This document shows, in pieces, positions 17,263 to 26,566 of a stretch of DNA of 35,677 bases (positions within the stretch are counted from its first letter, which is position 1; the number at the start of each line of letters is the position of its first letter). The notes beneath the pieces are model-generated. The model was given only the letters and a program-made list of their open reading frames with translations. It was not told the origin of the DNA and ran no database searches. The stretch is taken from positions 4,044 to 39,720 of the forward strand of contig NZ_BDQX01000390.1 of NCBI RefSeq assembly GCF_003112455.1, in the 5' to 3' direction. Position numbers and translations under genes: made by a program. Source of the stretch: Paenibacillus agaridevorans (GTDB taxonomy: Bacteria; Bacillota; Bacilli; Paenibacillales; Paenibacillaceae).

Positions 17263-17297
17263 CCCCGACGGGAACGCTCTTTATACTGCCGTCGGGG
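17263..17297 (-). promoter_or_regulatory. Intercistronic hairpin without T-tract
   Basis: A nine-base GC-rich stem (CCCCGACGG with CCGTCGGGG) lies between the SLH-anchored GH99-like gene and the first permease gene. No T run follows on the minus strand; instead a purine-rich ribosome binding region comes next. It resembles an mRNA stability or processing element that would set the enzyme-to-transporter ratio, but could also be a weak terminator. Confidence 0.55.
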
Positions 17298-17307
17298 AAC
17301 CATTCTC

Positions 17308-20300
17308 CTAATAGTTATATAGTCTATAAATCATTACCGCCGCTTCAGCCCTTGTTGTGTGACTTGCAGGGTTCATGTAATCTCCGGAACCTTCGATCAG
17401 GTCAGCTACAACCAATGAGGCAACAGATGCTCGGGCATAATTAGCAATTTGCTCCGCATCGTTAAAGGATGTCAGAACATTTTCCGAACCGTCCTTTAAT
17501 CTCTTGGCCAGCTTCAAGGCTCTTGCTGTCATAACCATCGCATCCTGACGTGTAATATAAGCAGCAGGATTAAATTTGCTTTCGCCAATACCGTTTACAA
17601 TCCCCAATGCTTTGGCTGTTCCTATAGCATCGTAATAATAGGCCGCCTTGTCGACATCGGTAAAGTTATCTGTAATATCCGCCCGCAAATCCAATACCCC
17701 TATCAGCAATTTCAAGAAGTCTGCCCTTGTAATGTTTGCCGACGGGTTATACGTATCGGCGGACGTTCCATTGATGATGCCCTTTGAAGCCATCACTTCA
17801 ATGCTATGTTTTGCCCATGAATGAGTATCCAGATCACGGAAGGTTTTATGCACGTATACCGCTGTAAACTTGCCAAAATGGGTTGTCGTAAATGTGATTT
17901 CTTTCGTCGCTGCGTCATATCTGGCATTGATTATCGGAACAACTTCGCCATTGTCTAGAAGACGCCACACCGTGATAAACTCCTTGTCAAGAAGTTCCTT
18001 GTTGTCTTTCGGCTCATATTTGAATGACACGGTTACAGCTGCATTGTCCTTCATTCCATTAATCTTCTTGGTCCCTGCCCAAACGTTCAATTCGAGTACA
18101 GGCCTGCCATTGACTTGTCTCGCTATTTTGGGATCCAGATCGCTTGGATCAACCTTCGTAATAGACCAGGAGATCGTATCTGAATTTACATCGCTTGCGG
18201 CAATGCTTTTGCCTGGAACACGAATTGTCGCAAATTCCATTACAATTTCCATTGTGGTGTCCGACAAATTCGATAGGGTGGAGGCCGGCAATGTCAATTT
18301 GTAACTTACGGCCCCGCTCGCTGCCGGAATCACAACCGATACTGTTTTCTTGCCTTCGCGATCAACAGGGGCGCCATTTAACGCCTTAACCAACCATTCA
18401 GTTGAAATGACCGCTTCCGCGATTCCATCTACAGCGTTCAGCTCAACAATTTCAATCTTACCGCCTGTCACTTTCGGCTCGGTTGTTGTTCCGGAAACGC
18501 TGCCGTTCGATGGATTAACCGGCGGATTCTGAGGTTCCGATACGTCTGGCCTCATGACGACATTATCAATCCAGGCTGTCGAGGTTTCATTGCCTTTAAT
18601 GAGAAATCTCAAGCTTTGTTTGGTCATGCCTGCCTTGGGCCTGAATGAATACGTATACTTCTGCCACGTATCCGCCGAGAAGTCTAGCCCGCTATTATAG
18701 GATATCTGGCCGTTTTCTCCGGCTTTTTCCGCACTGACAACCGTAAATGTTCCCGCCGTTACTTTTGCCCAAAATTCGACAATATACAGTTTGCCGGGAA
18801 CGACATCAAACCACTCTTGCTTGACGTTTGAACCAGCGGCATTGGTGCCGGATATTTTTTGCGACCTGATTCCGCCATACTGATCCTGCCAATCAAATCC
18901 AAAACCAAGGGAACCGCCCGTTCGTTCTGTTGCCCATCCATCCACTACTCCGTCACCGTTGGTGTCGGTCTCCATCCCGCCGTTTACAATCATATTTTCC
19001 TCAGGCGTTACATCCACTTCCTTCAGAACAACGCCATCCAAATAAAATACGATGTTGTCACCGGGTTCTCCCTCAGCATGAAATCTGACGCTGATTCTTC
19101 CAGCCTGCGGGTTTGGATAAAAGGTAAACTTGTATTGTTTCCATTCGTTCCCGTTATCCTCCGCCGTTACCAACAGCGACGAATTATAGGCGCCAAGCCC
19201 ATTGTAGTAAATACCGCCTACTTCCGTATCGGCAGCTCTGACCGCTCCTTCTTCCACTTTGGCCCAGAAGCTGAGCTCATATTTCTTCATGGGATCGATA
19301 AGCAGCCAATTCACATCCGTTTTTGTTCCTTCCTGTTTGATGCCCTTTTCCACATACCCGCCCTCGCCGTCTGCTGGAATGGAGGTATTCACTCTTACAT
19401 ACTTTTGACCCATCGGCGCCGGGTTTTCTTCCGTACCTTCCTCTATCGCCATTTCTCCCCCTGCATAACCGGGCGACCATACATCGGGGATGCCGTCGTT
19501 ATTTTCGTCAATCTCAAAGCTCCCGTTATACAGAAGGTTAAAAAGTTCGGTAATTTCCACAGTGAAATCTTCCGTTTTGCTAAACTCTCCGTCCGTAGTT
19601 ATCAGCCTGATCGTATATTTACCCGATTCGGTTGTCTCGGGGTAGGTAATGGTAACCGTATCGGCTATCGTTCTGCCCGCATGAGAACCCGTACCGCTAA
19701 AGCCGCTTAAAGAAATTTCACCAGAAGAAGAGTTGGCTGTCCACCCGTCCGGAAGCACCAGTTGGTAGTTTACGGTCTTCGGATTCAAAGTATAATTTTT
19801 GGCTTTAACTCGGACGTCAAACTTGTACTCTTTGTACTTTTTATTCGAATCTTTATTGAGGTTTACATAAAATGGGGCAGCTTTAACCACAAAGGTTGAC
19901 ACTTCCTGTGTATTCTCCCCGTAGTTCGCAGTGATCGTAAACGAATGTTTATTCCAAAGCTCTCCTTCTTGCACCGTAACATTGAATTCCGCATTTGCTG
20001 CGTCCCCGCTGCCAAGGGTAAAGGACTCTCCTGTTGAATTTTTAATCTCCCAGCCGTTGGCGTTTAGCGACAGAGTGCCCGTTGCTTCAGAATCGGAATA
20101 GTTTTTTATTCTGACCTTTAAGTTCACGTTTTGCCCTTCGGTTACGACCGAATAATCGGGTTCTACACTCATTCTCAGATCAGGGGCGATATCGCCAAGT
20201 TGCTTGTTGGCCGCCACAAGTTTATAGTTGCTGTTGTTCAATCCGTAAACTTCCTGGATGGCGTCAATGTATCCATACCCGAATAGGGAATTGGGTTCGA

Positions 20301-21963
20301 TCGATCCCCCTTCTCCCCATTCGTTCCACGCATACAATGTGGCCATATTCATGGAACGTTCATGAGTATCGAGATATTCTTTGACATGGTTTAACAATTG
20401 CTTGAATTTTTCCGGACTCGGATCGGCATAGACATACCTATCGACGGGAACCCCCGAACTCGCCCCCCAAGGCCTGACGTCAAATGCGTTTAATGCGCCT
20501 GGTATAAATAAATAATCTTCATAATTTTGATATTCCGGTTGTTGCGAATAATCCGCATACACAAACTCTTTCCAGGCATCGGGATATGCCGATGCATAAT
20601 CTTGCGGCACTCCGATGTCCAACCCGATCCCTGCCAGATTTAACGGAAGGAATCCGTCATATCCTTGCTCGATAAACATATCCAAAGTTCTGTAGCCATC
20701 GTACAGGAGCAACGGATTTTCCAAACCTGCTTTCACGCTTTCACTGCGGAGATAATCGAGCCCTTCTTTCAGACTAGCAGCCGATCCGCCCAGTCTGCCT
20801 TCCATATCTCCAAAAAAACCAACAATCGGCCTGCCATCTTCCGTTTTTTTGTAAGAAGGCTCTTGCATAAAACTTATTAATTTGGGCACAATCTCGTTTT
20901 TCCAAACCGTTTTGTCGTATGATCCATCCGCAACAAAATAAAGATAATAAGACATCAAATTGCGATAAGGCGACGTTTTATAATTTTCTATGTTCTGTCC
21001 GGGTCTTGGTCCGCCTCCGCCTTCCTTCCAATAATAATAGAACGCAAAATGGTCAATCCCCCGGCTTGCAGCTTCCAATATATGATTGTCCAAAACTTGC
21101 TGCTGTCTGTCATCGTACCACCCGATCAGAGGTTCCCGATCCGGTATTGGCCCGTAACCCCACGGGCCCGGTTTCGTAAGGTGATCGCGTATTCCGCCAA
21201 ACCAATCGCTATCGCTGCCATAAATCGCTTTATTGTTGGAGATCATACCAGGGAAAAATTCGCCGTTCCAATTTGAGAAATAAAATACCCCGATATCATA
21301 TGGTTGCTTTACCTCAGGCAAATCAACTATTGGCTCAGGAATGACGTCCGTTTTTTTCCGAAATACAACATTATCAATGTATCCTTCGAGAGCAGCCTCA
21401 TTCCAATTGTAAAATTCCAATCGTGCGTATTCGACGCCTTCGGAAGGCGTATAATCCTGGGTAAATTTCGTCCAGTCTGCATGCGCCCACATATGAGCAT
21501 CGATTTGCATGTCTTTACGCGTAACGGGACCGTCCAACACTTGTTTTTCATTAACAAACATATGGATTACACCGGAAGGTACCTTGGCATAAAATTCGAT
21601 CGTATAGGTCTCTGATGGGTCGACCTGATGAAAATCCGCTTCAGTTACGCTCACCTCATCATTATTAGTGCCAGCCGGCGATGTAAACTTTAGGGATGCC
21701 TCCCCTGCATACACCTTGCCGGCGCCTTGCTCCAGTGCCATTTTTGCAGCTGTACCTCGTGTTGTGTTTAATAGCCACAAATTCGGTTTGAGATCGGCAT
21801 CGACTCCTCCCTCAAAATCGCCGTTGCCCACCATGTTTTCAGCTTGAGAAGTTGGTTCATTCGCAAACATTTGTGCAGGATTGGCAATCAAAGCCAACAG
21901 AATTGCCATAAATATTGAAAAACATATTAAACAATTTCTTCTTTTTGCTTCTGCTTGCACCAT
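17308..21963 (-). CDS. SLH-anchored multidomain GH99-like exoenzyme
   Basis: The 1551-residue protein is built, in order, of: signal peptide (to about 35); a CBM4/9-like carbohydrate-binding jelly roll (44-204); a GH99/WbsX-like catalytic domain (222-575) with YAWNEWGEGG and the glutamate pair Glu548 and Glu551; a NEW3-type beta domain (600-695) and another beta domain (698-805); two more CBM4/9-like modules (809-983 and 989-1140), each opening with an N-G-x-[FM]-E and DG-[IV]-x-D-x-W pattern; a long beta-rich linker region; and three SLH repeats (from 1375, 1434 and 1500). SLH repeats bind pyruvylated secondary cell-wall polymer, so the enzyme stays on the cell surface. The ATG is six bases after GGGAGGA. 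It leads the operon, downstream of the AraC regulator. GH99 members are endo-alpha-mannosidases or mannanases; the substrate here is unproven. Confidence 0.88.
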   Translation of the reverse strand: MVQAEAKRRNCLICFSIFMAILLALIANPAQMFANEPTSQAENMVGNGDFEGGVDADLKPNLWLLNTTRGTAAKMALEQGAGKVYAGEASLKFTSPAGTNNDEVSVTEADFHQVDPSETYTIEFYAKVPSGVIHMFVNEKQVLDGPVTRKDMQIDAHMWAHADWTKFTQDYTPSEGVEYARLEFYNWNEAALEGYIDNVVFRKKTDVIPEPIVDLPEVKQPYDIGVFYFSNWNGEFFPGMISNNKAIYGSDSDWFGGIRDHLTKPGPWGYGPIPDREPLIGWYDDRQQQVLDNHILEAASRGIDHFAFYYYWKEGGGGPRPGQNIENYKTSPYRNLMSYYLYFVADGSYDKTVWKNEIVPKLISFMQEPSYKKTEDGRPIVGFFGDMEGRLGGSAASLKEGLDYLRSESVKAGLENPLLLYDGYRTLDMFIEQGYDGFLPLNLAGIGLDIGVPQDYASAYPDAWKEFVYADYSQQPEYQNYEDYLFIPGALNAFDVRPWGASSGVPVDRYVYADPSPEKFKQLLNHVKEYLDTHERSMNMATLYAWNEWGEGGSIEPNSLFGYGYIDAIQEVYGLNNSNYKLVAANKQLGDIAPDLRMSVEPDYSVVTEGQNVNLKVRIKNYSDSEATGTLSLNANGWEIKNSTGESFTLGSGDAANAEFNVTVQEGELWNKHSFTITANYGENTQEVSTFVVKAAPFYVNLNKDSNKKYKEYKFDVRVKAKNYTLNPKTVNYQLVLPDGWTANSSSGEISLSGFSGTGSHAGRTIADTVTITYPETTESGKYTIRLITTDGEFSKTEDFTVEITELFNLLYNGSFEIDENNDGIPDVWSPGYAGGEMAIEEGTEENPAPMGQKYVRVNTSIPADGEGGYVEKGIKQEGTKTDVNWLLIDPMKKYELSFWAKVEEGAVRAADTEVGGIYYNGLGAYNSSLLVTAEDNGNEWKQYKFTFYPNPQAGRISVRFHAEGEPGDNIVFYLDGVVLKEVDVTPEENMIVNGGMETDTNGDGVVDGWATERTGGSLGFGFDWQDQYGGIRSQKISGTNAAGSNVKQEWFDVVPGKLYIVEFWAKVTAGTFTVVSAEKAGENGQISYNSGLDFSADTWQKYTYSFRPKAGMTKQSLRFLIKGNETSTAWIDNVVMRPDVSEPQNPPVNPSNGSVSGTTTEPKVTGGKIEIVELNAVDGIAEAVISTEWLVKALNGAPVDREGKKTVSVVIPAASGAVSYKLTLPASTLSNLSDTTMEIVMEFATIRVPGKSIAASDVNSDTISWSITKVDPSDLDPKIARQVNGRPVLELNVWAGTKKINGMKDNAAVTVSFKYEPKDNKELLDKEFITVWRLLDNGEVVPIINARYDAATKEITFTTTHFGKFTAVYVHKTFRDLDTHSWAKHSIEVMASKGIINGTSADTYNPSANITRADFLKLLIGVLDLRADITDNFTDVDKAAYYYDAIGTAKALGIVNGIGESKFNPAAYITRQDAMVMTARALKLAKRLKDGSENVLTSFNDAEQIANYARASVASLVVADLIEGSGDYMNPASHTTRAEAAVMIYRLYNY

Positions 21964-21992
21964 AACAATCCTCCCCCGAGTAATATCATTAT

Positions 21993-22011
21993 GTAAGGTG
22001 TGTGGCCTTAC
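21993..22011. promoter_or_regulatory. Inverted repeat in the leader of the GH99 operon
   Basis: GTAAGG and CCTTAC are separated by seven bases, about 30 bases before the operon's first ATG and just upstream of its ribosome binding site. It could be an operator or a small leader hairpin. The roughly 190 bases between here and the terminator at 22202 must hold the operon promoter, but I could not place it reliably. Confidence 0.3.
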
Positions 22012-22190
22012 TCTCTTATCATGTATGGGGTGGTTCGATCCGTAAATTGCAAGGTACGCAAGTTTCTATAAAGCTGCACTATAATTTGGGCAAAAGGTAC
22101 ATTTTAATACTCTGTTTTTGTGTCGATTTCTCCGATTTGGGTCAGGTGGGTTCGGCCAAGACGTTTATGCGGCATAATCGGGACGTTGTC

Positions 22191-22232
22191 AAAAGCACAA
22201 AAACGGCACGTTTCGCAAGAAAACGTGCCGTT
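22191..22232 (-). terminator. Terminator of the membrane-bound AraC regulator gene
   Basis: A perfect twelve-base stem (AACGGCACGTTT with AAACGTGCCGTT) and a seven-base loop lie just after the stop codon. On the minus strand it is followed by a T-rich run. It separates the regulator gene from the GH99 operon. Confidence 0.85.
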
Positions 22233-22238
22233 AAACGG

Positions 22239-24608
22239 TTATCGCGCGGATTTCCCCGAATGCATCTTTTTTTGCAAGGCGTACTCTCTTGGAGTAACTC
22301 CAAATTTCTTCTTAAAAATGGCATAGAAATACGTTTCATTTTCGATTCCAATTTTTGAAATAACCTGATGAATACTCAATTCCGTCTTTTCCAGCCATTC
22401 CGTCGCTTTATTAAGCCGAACCTCGTTGATATACTCCGGTATGGACAACTGCATGCCATCCCTGAAAATTCTGCTCAAACGCCTTGATGAAATTTTCATC
22501 TGGGCAGCAAGCTGATCCTGGCTCAGATTCGGTTCATAATAATTTCCGGCAATAAAATCCGTTACCGATGTAATAATTGCGGAGTTTCTCGCCTGAAGGG
22601 CGTCATCGCCATCCTTGTCTATAATTTCCTTCACAGATTCAACAATCAGCTGGTAACCGTCTTCAATGGTTTCAAGTTCAAGCAGCTCTCGGGAAATCTT
22701 CGAAAAATCAAAAATGACCGGTTCAATCTTGGAGGCCGAAACCACATCAAGCGTTCGCTTCAGGCGGTCGGTTAATCGGATCAGCGATATAATAATATGG
22801 TCGTATTCAAGAGGTTCAATGACGTGGAAAAACTTTTGCAAATTTGCTTCGAAATCATCGGACTTGCCCAGCTTGATAATCTCCATCATTTTATCTTCAA
22901 GAACGGTGGGGTAATCGAACAAAAAAGGATTTCCATCATCCACGTTTCTTTCTCCCTGTGTTATGACTGACATCCGGCCGCGTACAAACCTGTATACGGA
23001 ATGAGCCAGAGCATTGTTGTAAACCTTCGATATTTCGATAATATTGGTCGTTTTTTCACTCACCGATGCTGTAAACGAAAGATTGTAATATTGCCGGGTA
23101 TTGGCTTGCGCCTGCTTTAAACCATCAACGATTGTATCCAATGCATCAGGCGTATCTGGTCTCGCGCCAATGATCAATGTCACATTATCGTCGTCCATAT
23201 CGGCGCCATCAACTGCAAATGGGCCTGAAAGCATCTCGGTCGAAATATTAAGGATCGCAAATTTGAGCAATTTCCGGTATTTATCATTGTAGGTTGTCCG
23301 AAACTTGTTGTAATGGTCGATTTTGATGACACAAATATAAATATCGCCGTCCAGCAGCTCCATAATGCTTTTATCTGCGGTTAATTCCCCATATTCGTGT
23401 TCCGATAGATTATAACTTCCAATAAGAAGCTTTTTTATCCAAAACTCTCTCATCCTGTTTCTGTATTGATCCTTCTCTTGTTTTAAGGCTTCCAGGTTAG
23501 TTAGCGATTGTTTATAGGAATTCCCGATATAGGAGATTTCATCCTTCAGACTGGCTTCATTGGCTGATTGGCCGCCTGTGCTGATAAAATGTTTAAGCAA
23601 ATTGGAAATCGGTCGATACGTACTTTTCGACACAACTGCCGATGCCAACAAAATCAACACAAGAAACATAATGGTCACCCAAATAACAGTTGTTCTTAAC
23701 GTATGGATATGTTTATAAACGACTGAACTCTGTTCTATTTTTAATAAAGTAAATCCAATGTGATCTGCGAATACGTATGTAACAAAGTAGTTGGTGCCGT
23801 CCAATTTACTTTCAAAAAAACCTTGATTTTTTCCATCGGCGGAATGATTGACGTGGTTCAAATATGCTGTTTTTAACGAGCTTTTAAAATCGGAAGCAGC
23901 AGATGATTCGTTATCTATAAATCGCTGCTTATCATCCAAAATAAATACTTGATCGTTCAAAGATTTGTCCGTCATATTGATCATGTTCACGTTGTCCATA
24001 AACCAACTGTACTTGACATTTAATATAATAGAACCGTCCACATGGTTGTGTCCGTCTGTATTATCGTACATATAATAAGTAATCACATTTTCGAGCCTTT
24101 CCGGTTTGCCTCCGACATTCTCGATCTTCCGAAATACAGGCTTCAGTCTTGGAATAGGTTGATTGGCATTAATCGTTTCTTGCAACACCGTATCTTCAAA
24201 ATAAAGGGGTCTCCCGATATAAAAAAACTCGTTGATATAGCTGTTGTAGATACTGACCGAATCGATAAAATTGTTGGAAGATAAAATCACTCCTGTCAGC
24301 CGATTAACATTTAGAATTAATTCCACCATATCGCCAAATGGTTCCTTGCTGTACATAATCGCTCTTATCTCATTGTTTAAGAACAGGTAATTGCTTAAAC
24401 TTTTGATCGAGCTATCCATCTGATTTAAATTGTATTTCACCTGGGCAAGCGATTTGGCGCTGGAGCTGTATTCCTTTTCCTGAAAAATGCGAGTAGCATT
24501 AAAGTAAATGATCAACGAAAAAATAACGACCGCCAATATAGACGATAAAGCAATCGAAATAAATATATGGCTAAGATATTTTCTGGGTTTCAGCCCTGCG
24601 AGCCACAT
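22239..24608 (-). CDS. Membrane-bound AraC-family regulator
   Basis: The 789-residue protein has a short cytoplasmic start, a membrane helix (about 14-36), a roughly 270-residue extracellular sensor region, a second membrane helix (307-327), a cytoplasmic linker, and a C-terminal AraC double helix-turn-helix (about 685-789). The last includes VISKIGIENETYFYAIFKKKFGVTPREYA. This one-component layout is common beside CUT1 sugar loci in Paenibacillus-type bacteria: the outer part senses a sugar or loaded binding protein and the same chain binds DNA. There is no kinase or receiver domain. It lies directly upstream of the GH99 operon, is separated from it by its own terminator, and is the obvious candidate activator. 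A cre-like site precedes it (24664-24677). The ATG is preceded by only a modest ribosome binding site. Confidence 0.9.
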   Translation of the reverse strand: MWLAGLKPRKYLSHIFISIALSSILAVVIFSLIIYFNATRIFQEKEYSSSAKSLAQVKYNLNQMDSSIKSLSNYLFLNNEIRAIMYSKEPFGDMVELILNVNRLTGVILSSNNFIDSVSIYNSYINEFFYIGRPLYFEDTVLQETINANQPIPRLKPVFRKIENVGGKPERLENVITYYMYDNTDGHNHVDGSIILNVKYSWFMDNVNMINMTDKSLNDQVFILDDKQRFIDNESSAASDFKSSLKTAYLNHVNHSADGKNQGFFESKLDGTNYFVTYVFADHIGFTLLKIEQSSVVYKHIHTLRTTVIWVTIMFLVLILLASAVVSKSTYRPISNLLKHFISTGGQSANEASLKDEISYIGNSYKQSLTNLEALKQEKDQYRNRMREFWIKKLLIGSYNLSEHEYGELTADKSIMELLDGDIYICVIKIDHYNKFRTTYNDKYRKLLKFAILNISTEMLSGPFAVDGADMDDDNVTLIIGARPDTPDALDTIVDGLKQAQANTRQYYNLSFTASVSEKTTNIIEISKVYNNALAHSVYRFVRGRMSVITQGERNVDDGNPFLFDYPTVLEDKMMEIIKLGKSDDFEANLQKFFHVIEPLEYDHIIISLIRLTDRLKRTLDVVSASKIEPVIFDFSKISRELLELETIEDGYQLIVESVKEIIDKDGDDALQARNSAIITSVTDFIAGNYYEPNLSQDQLAAQMKISSRRLSRIFRDGMQLSIPEYINEVRLNKATEWLEKTELSIHQVISKIGIENETYFYAIFKKKFGVTPREYALQKKMHSGKSAR

Positions 24609-24663
24609 GAATACGAAACCACCCTTCGGATATAAAGTAGTCGTTTGTTGCCATGCAGATAAA

Positions 24664-24677
24664 GTTAAGCGCTTTCA
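24664..24677 (-). promoter_or_regulatory. Candidate catabolite-response (cre) site
   Basis: TGAAAGCGCTTAAC on the minus strand matches the CcpA consensus TGWAANCGNTNWCA at twelve of fourteen positions and contains the palindromic core AAGCGCTT. It lies about 55 bases upstream of the AraC regulator start, where CcpA binding would repress it when glucose is present. The last two positions mismatch. Confidence 0.4.
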
Positions 24678-24744
24678 TTTTTATCCGAACGCGGTCTTAC
24701 AATATTTTCTTGGTAAGTTAATCTTAACCGAAACTGCAATCGAT

Positions 24745-24780
24745 TTCAATAAAAAATAGCCTCTCGGCACTCGCCGAGTC
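24745..24780 (-). terminator. Possible second terminator or leader hairpin
   Basis: CTCGGC and GCCGAG with a four-base loop (24763-24778) are followed on the minus strand, six bases later, by a run of T. It lies between the main terminator of the transport operon and the AraC regulator start. It may be a back-up terminator for the former or part of the leader of the latter. The stem is only six base pairs. Confidence 0.3.
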
Positions 24781-24867
24781 AGATGGGACACGGGTTTCCT
24801 CTCACCATCCAATGTCGCTTCCTCCTTCCCAACTTTCACTCCGTAGTCGGTGGGCTGCCATGCGCAC

Positions 24868-24913
24868 ACAAAAAAACCTCGACTGCGCATTTACGCACAA
24901 TCGAGGTTTTTCG
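24868..24913 (-). terminator. Terminator of the permease/binding-protein operon
   Basis: ACCTCGA and TCGAGGT flank an inner GCG/CGC pair region. The stem is extended by A and T runs on both sides, and seven T follow on the minus strand. It stands about 20 bases after the stop codon of the 515-residue binding protein. Confidence 0.85.
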
Positions 24914-24931
24914 TTGCACACGATCAACTCG

Positions 24932-26479
24932 CTACTTGCTTGCCAGGAAGTCGTCGAATTGCTTCTGCTTCTCGGCTATGACCTTGTCGATGCCGGCGTC
25001 CTTGAGCGCTTGACGATATTCCTTTAATCCTTGCTCCGGTTCGACGGAACCCGTCTCTACGGCTTTCTGGAACTGGCGGATAACGTTCGCAAGGGCGCCG
25101 ACTTCGGATTTGACCGGCTCGCTGTCGAAGACGAAGCCGAGCGCGGGCGAGGAGATCGCTCCTTCATTAAACGCTTTGAATTGCTCCCACTTGTCGGGGG
25201 CTTCGGTATCCCATACGTAGTTGAGGAATTGGCTGCCGAACATCCACGCGGAGCCCGGGGAGTAATCGGCCGTTTTACCGGTTGGCGATATGATTTCGCC
25301 GTTCTTCGTATAATGGACGCCTTCGATGCCAAAGTTCAGAAGGTTATTGATTTCTTTGTCCGTATGCAGCAGGTTGATCAACATCATGGCCCGCTCCGGA
25401 TTCGTCGATGTCGAGGAAATTCCCAGCATGGAGCCTGCCGTCTCGGAAGTCGCCACTGTCTTTGATGTCATGATGATTTGCGCCGTTTTGCCCGGAATAC
25501 CTGCAGCGCTGGCAATTTCCGCATCCTTGCCCGGTTTCATCGGCTCTATCGTCGAGAACACTTTGCCCGCATTCCAGGCATCCTGTGGCGCTACCTGGGT
25601 CGTGGCCGCATCTGCGTTAATGTAACCTTTCACGTAAAAGTCGCGCGCCAGCTTCAAATAATCCTGATAACGGGCGGAGTCCTCGACAGGCGCTACAGTC
25701 GTGCCGTTTTCGTCCTTAAGCAGGGCCCCCGGAATAGTCGAGTCTCCCAGAAAATCGTAGTTTCCGAAGTAGTGGGCGTTGAAGACCGCGCCGTTCGTGT
25801 ATAAAGGCACAAGGTCGGGACGTTTCTCCTTCACGACCGCGTATACCGCGTCAAGGTCCTTAGGCTCCTTCACCGCGCTCATGTCGATGCCAAGTTCGTC
25901 GGTCACGTCTTTGCGGTAGACGATGCCTCCGGCGGAAGCCAGCTCCTTATTGGTGGGGACGCCGTAGTTTTTGCCGTTGATTTTGGCTCCTTCCAGGAAA
26001 GCGGGATCCAGCGTTTCCTTGATCCCTTGGCCATATTGATCGATGAGATCATTAAGCGGGATGAACGCGCCTTTGGAAACGTTGTTCGCGTGACCGTTCC
26101 ATTGTGCGGTGAAATAGATGTCGATGACGTCGCGGCCCGCGATCATCAGATTGACTTTGTCGTCCCATGCGCCCCAGTCGATCGGCATGAGGTCGATTGT
26201 GGCGTTGATCTTTGCCGTCAGCAGCTTGTTCAGCGCTTCCTCCACGACGGCTTCGTCCGTCTGCGGCGTACCCGGGTAGACCAGAGTCAATTTGTGCGGC
26301 TTCAGCTCGTCCGGCGCCTCGGTTGCTTCCCCGCCGGTCGCCGCGCTCTGCTCCGGTTTATTCGTCGCTGCCGTTTCCTTGCCGCTGCCGCTATTGCCCG
26401 AGCATGCCGATACGCTTAATACCGTTATCATGGAGAGCAAGAGCAGCGATACCCATTTTCCTCGACTTTTCTTTGTCAT
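24932..26479 (-). CDS. CUT1 sugar-ABC solute-binding lipoprotein
   Basis: The 515-residue protein has a type II signal peptide with the lipobox Cys at residue 26 (VSACSGN), a Gly/Ser/Thr linker, and an LplA-type binding fold (TIDLMPIDWGAWDDKVNLM, then YFTAQWNGHANNVSKGAF). The end is rich in Lys and Gln. The ribosome binding site GGGAGG is eight to nine bases before the ATG. It is the third gene after two permeases and should deliver substrate to them. It is a close paralogue of the orphan binding protein at 2137-3672, so the two probably bind related ligands. Expression is likely controlled by the YesM/YesN-type pair encoded upstream. Confidence 0.93.
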   Translation of the reverse strand: MTKKSRGKWVSLLLLSMITVLSVSACSGNSGSGKETAATNKPEQSAATGGEATEAPDELKPHKLTLVYPGTPQTDEAVVEEALNKLLTAKINATIDLMPIDWGAWDDKVNLMIAGRDVIDIYFTAQWNGHANNVSKGAFIPLNDLIDQYGQGIKETLDPAFLEGAKINGKNYGVPTNKELASAGGIVYRKDVTDELGIDMSAVKEPKDLDAVYAVVKEKRPDLVPLYTNGAVFNAHYFGNYDFLGDSTIPGALLKDENGTTVAPVEDSARYQDYLKLARDFYVKGYINADAATTQVAPQDAWNAGKVFSTIEPMKPGKDAEIASAAGIPGKTAQIIMTSKTVATSETAGSMLGISSTSTNPERAMMLINLLHTDKEINNLLNFGIEGVHYTKNGEIISPTGKTADYSPGSAWMFGSQFLNYVWDTEAPDKWEQFKAFNEGAISSPALGFVFDSEPVKSEVGALANVIRQFQKAVETGSVEPEQGLKEYRQALKDAGIDKVIAEKQKQFDDFLASK

Positions 26480-26566
26480 GGTTATGACCTCCCGAATGAA
26501 ATAATGAATTTATGCTTAACTAGCGTCAGCTAGCTCAAGCCAATGCTATAAGACATAACTGCGGGA

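Noticed and set aside
18859..19710. Plus-strand open frame of 283 codons inside the SLH-anchored enzyme gene
   Set aside because: The minus-strand protein has continuous recognisable modules here; the opposite frame has unusual composition and no start signal.
21993..22011. Riboswitch in the GH99 operon leader
   Set aside because: Only a six-base inverted repeat is visible; no conserved aptamer core was recognised.
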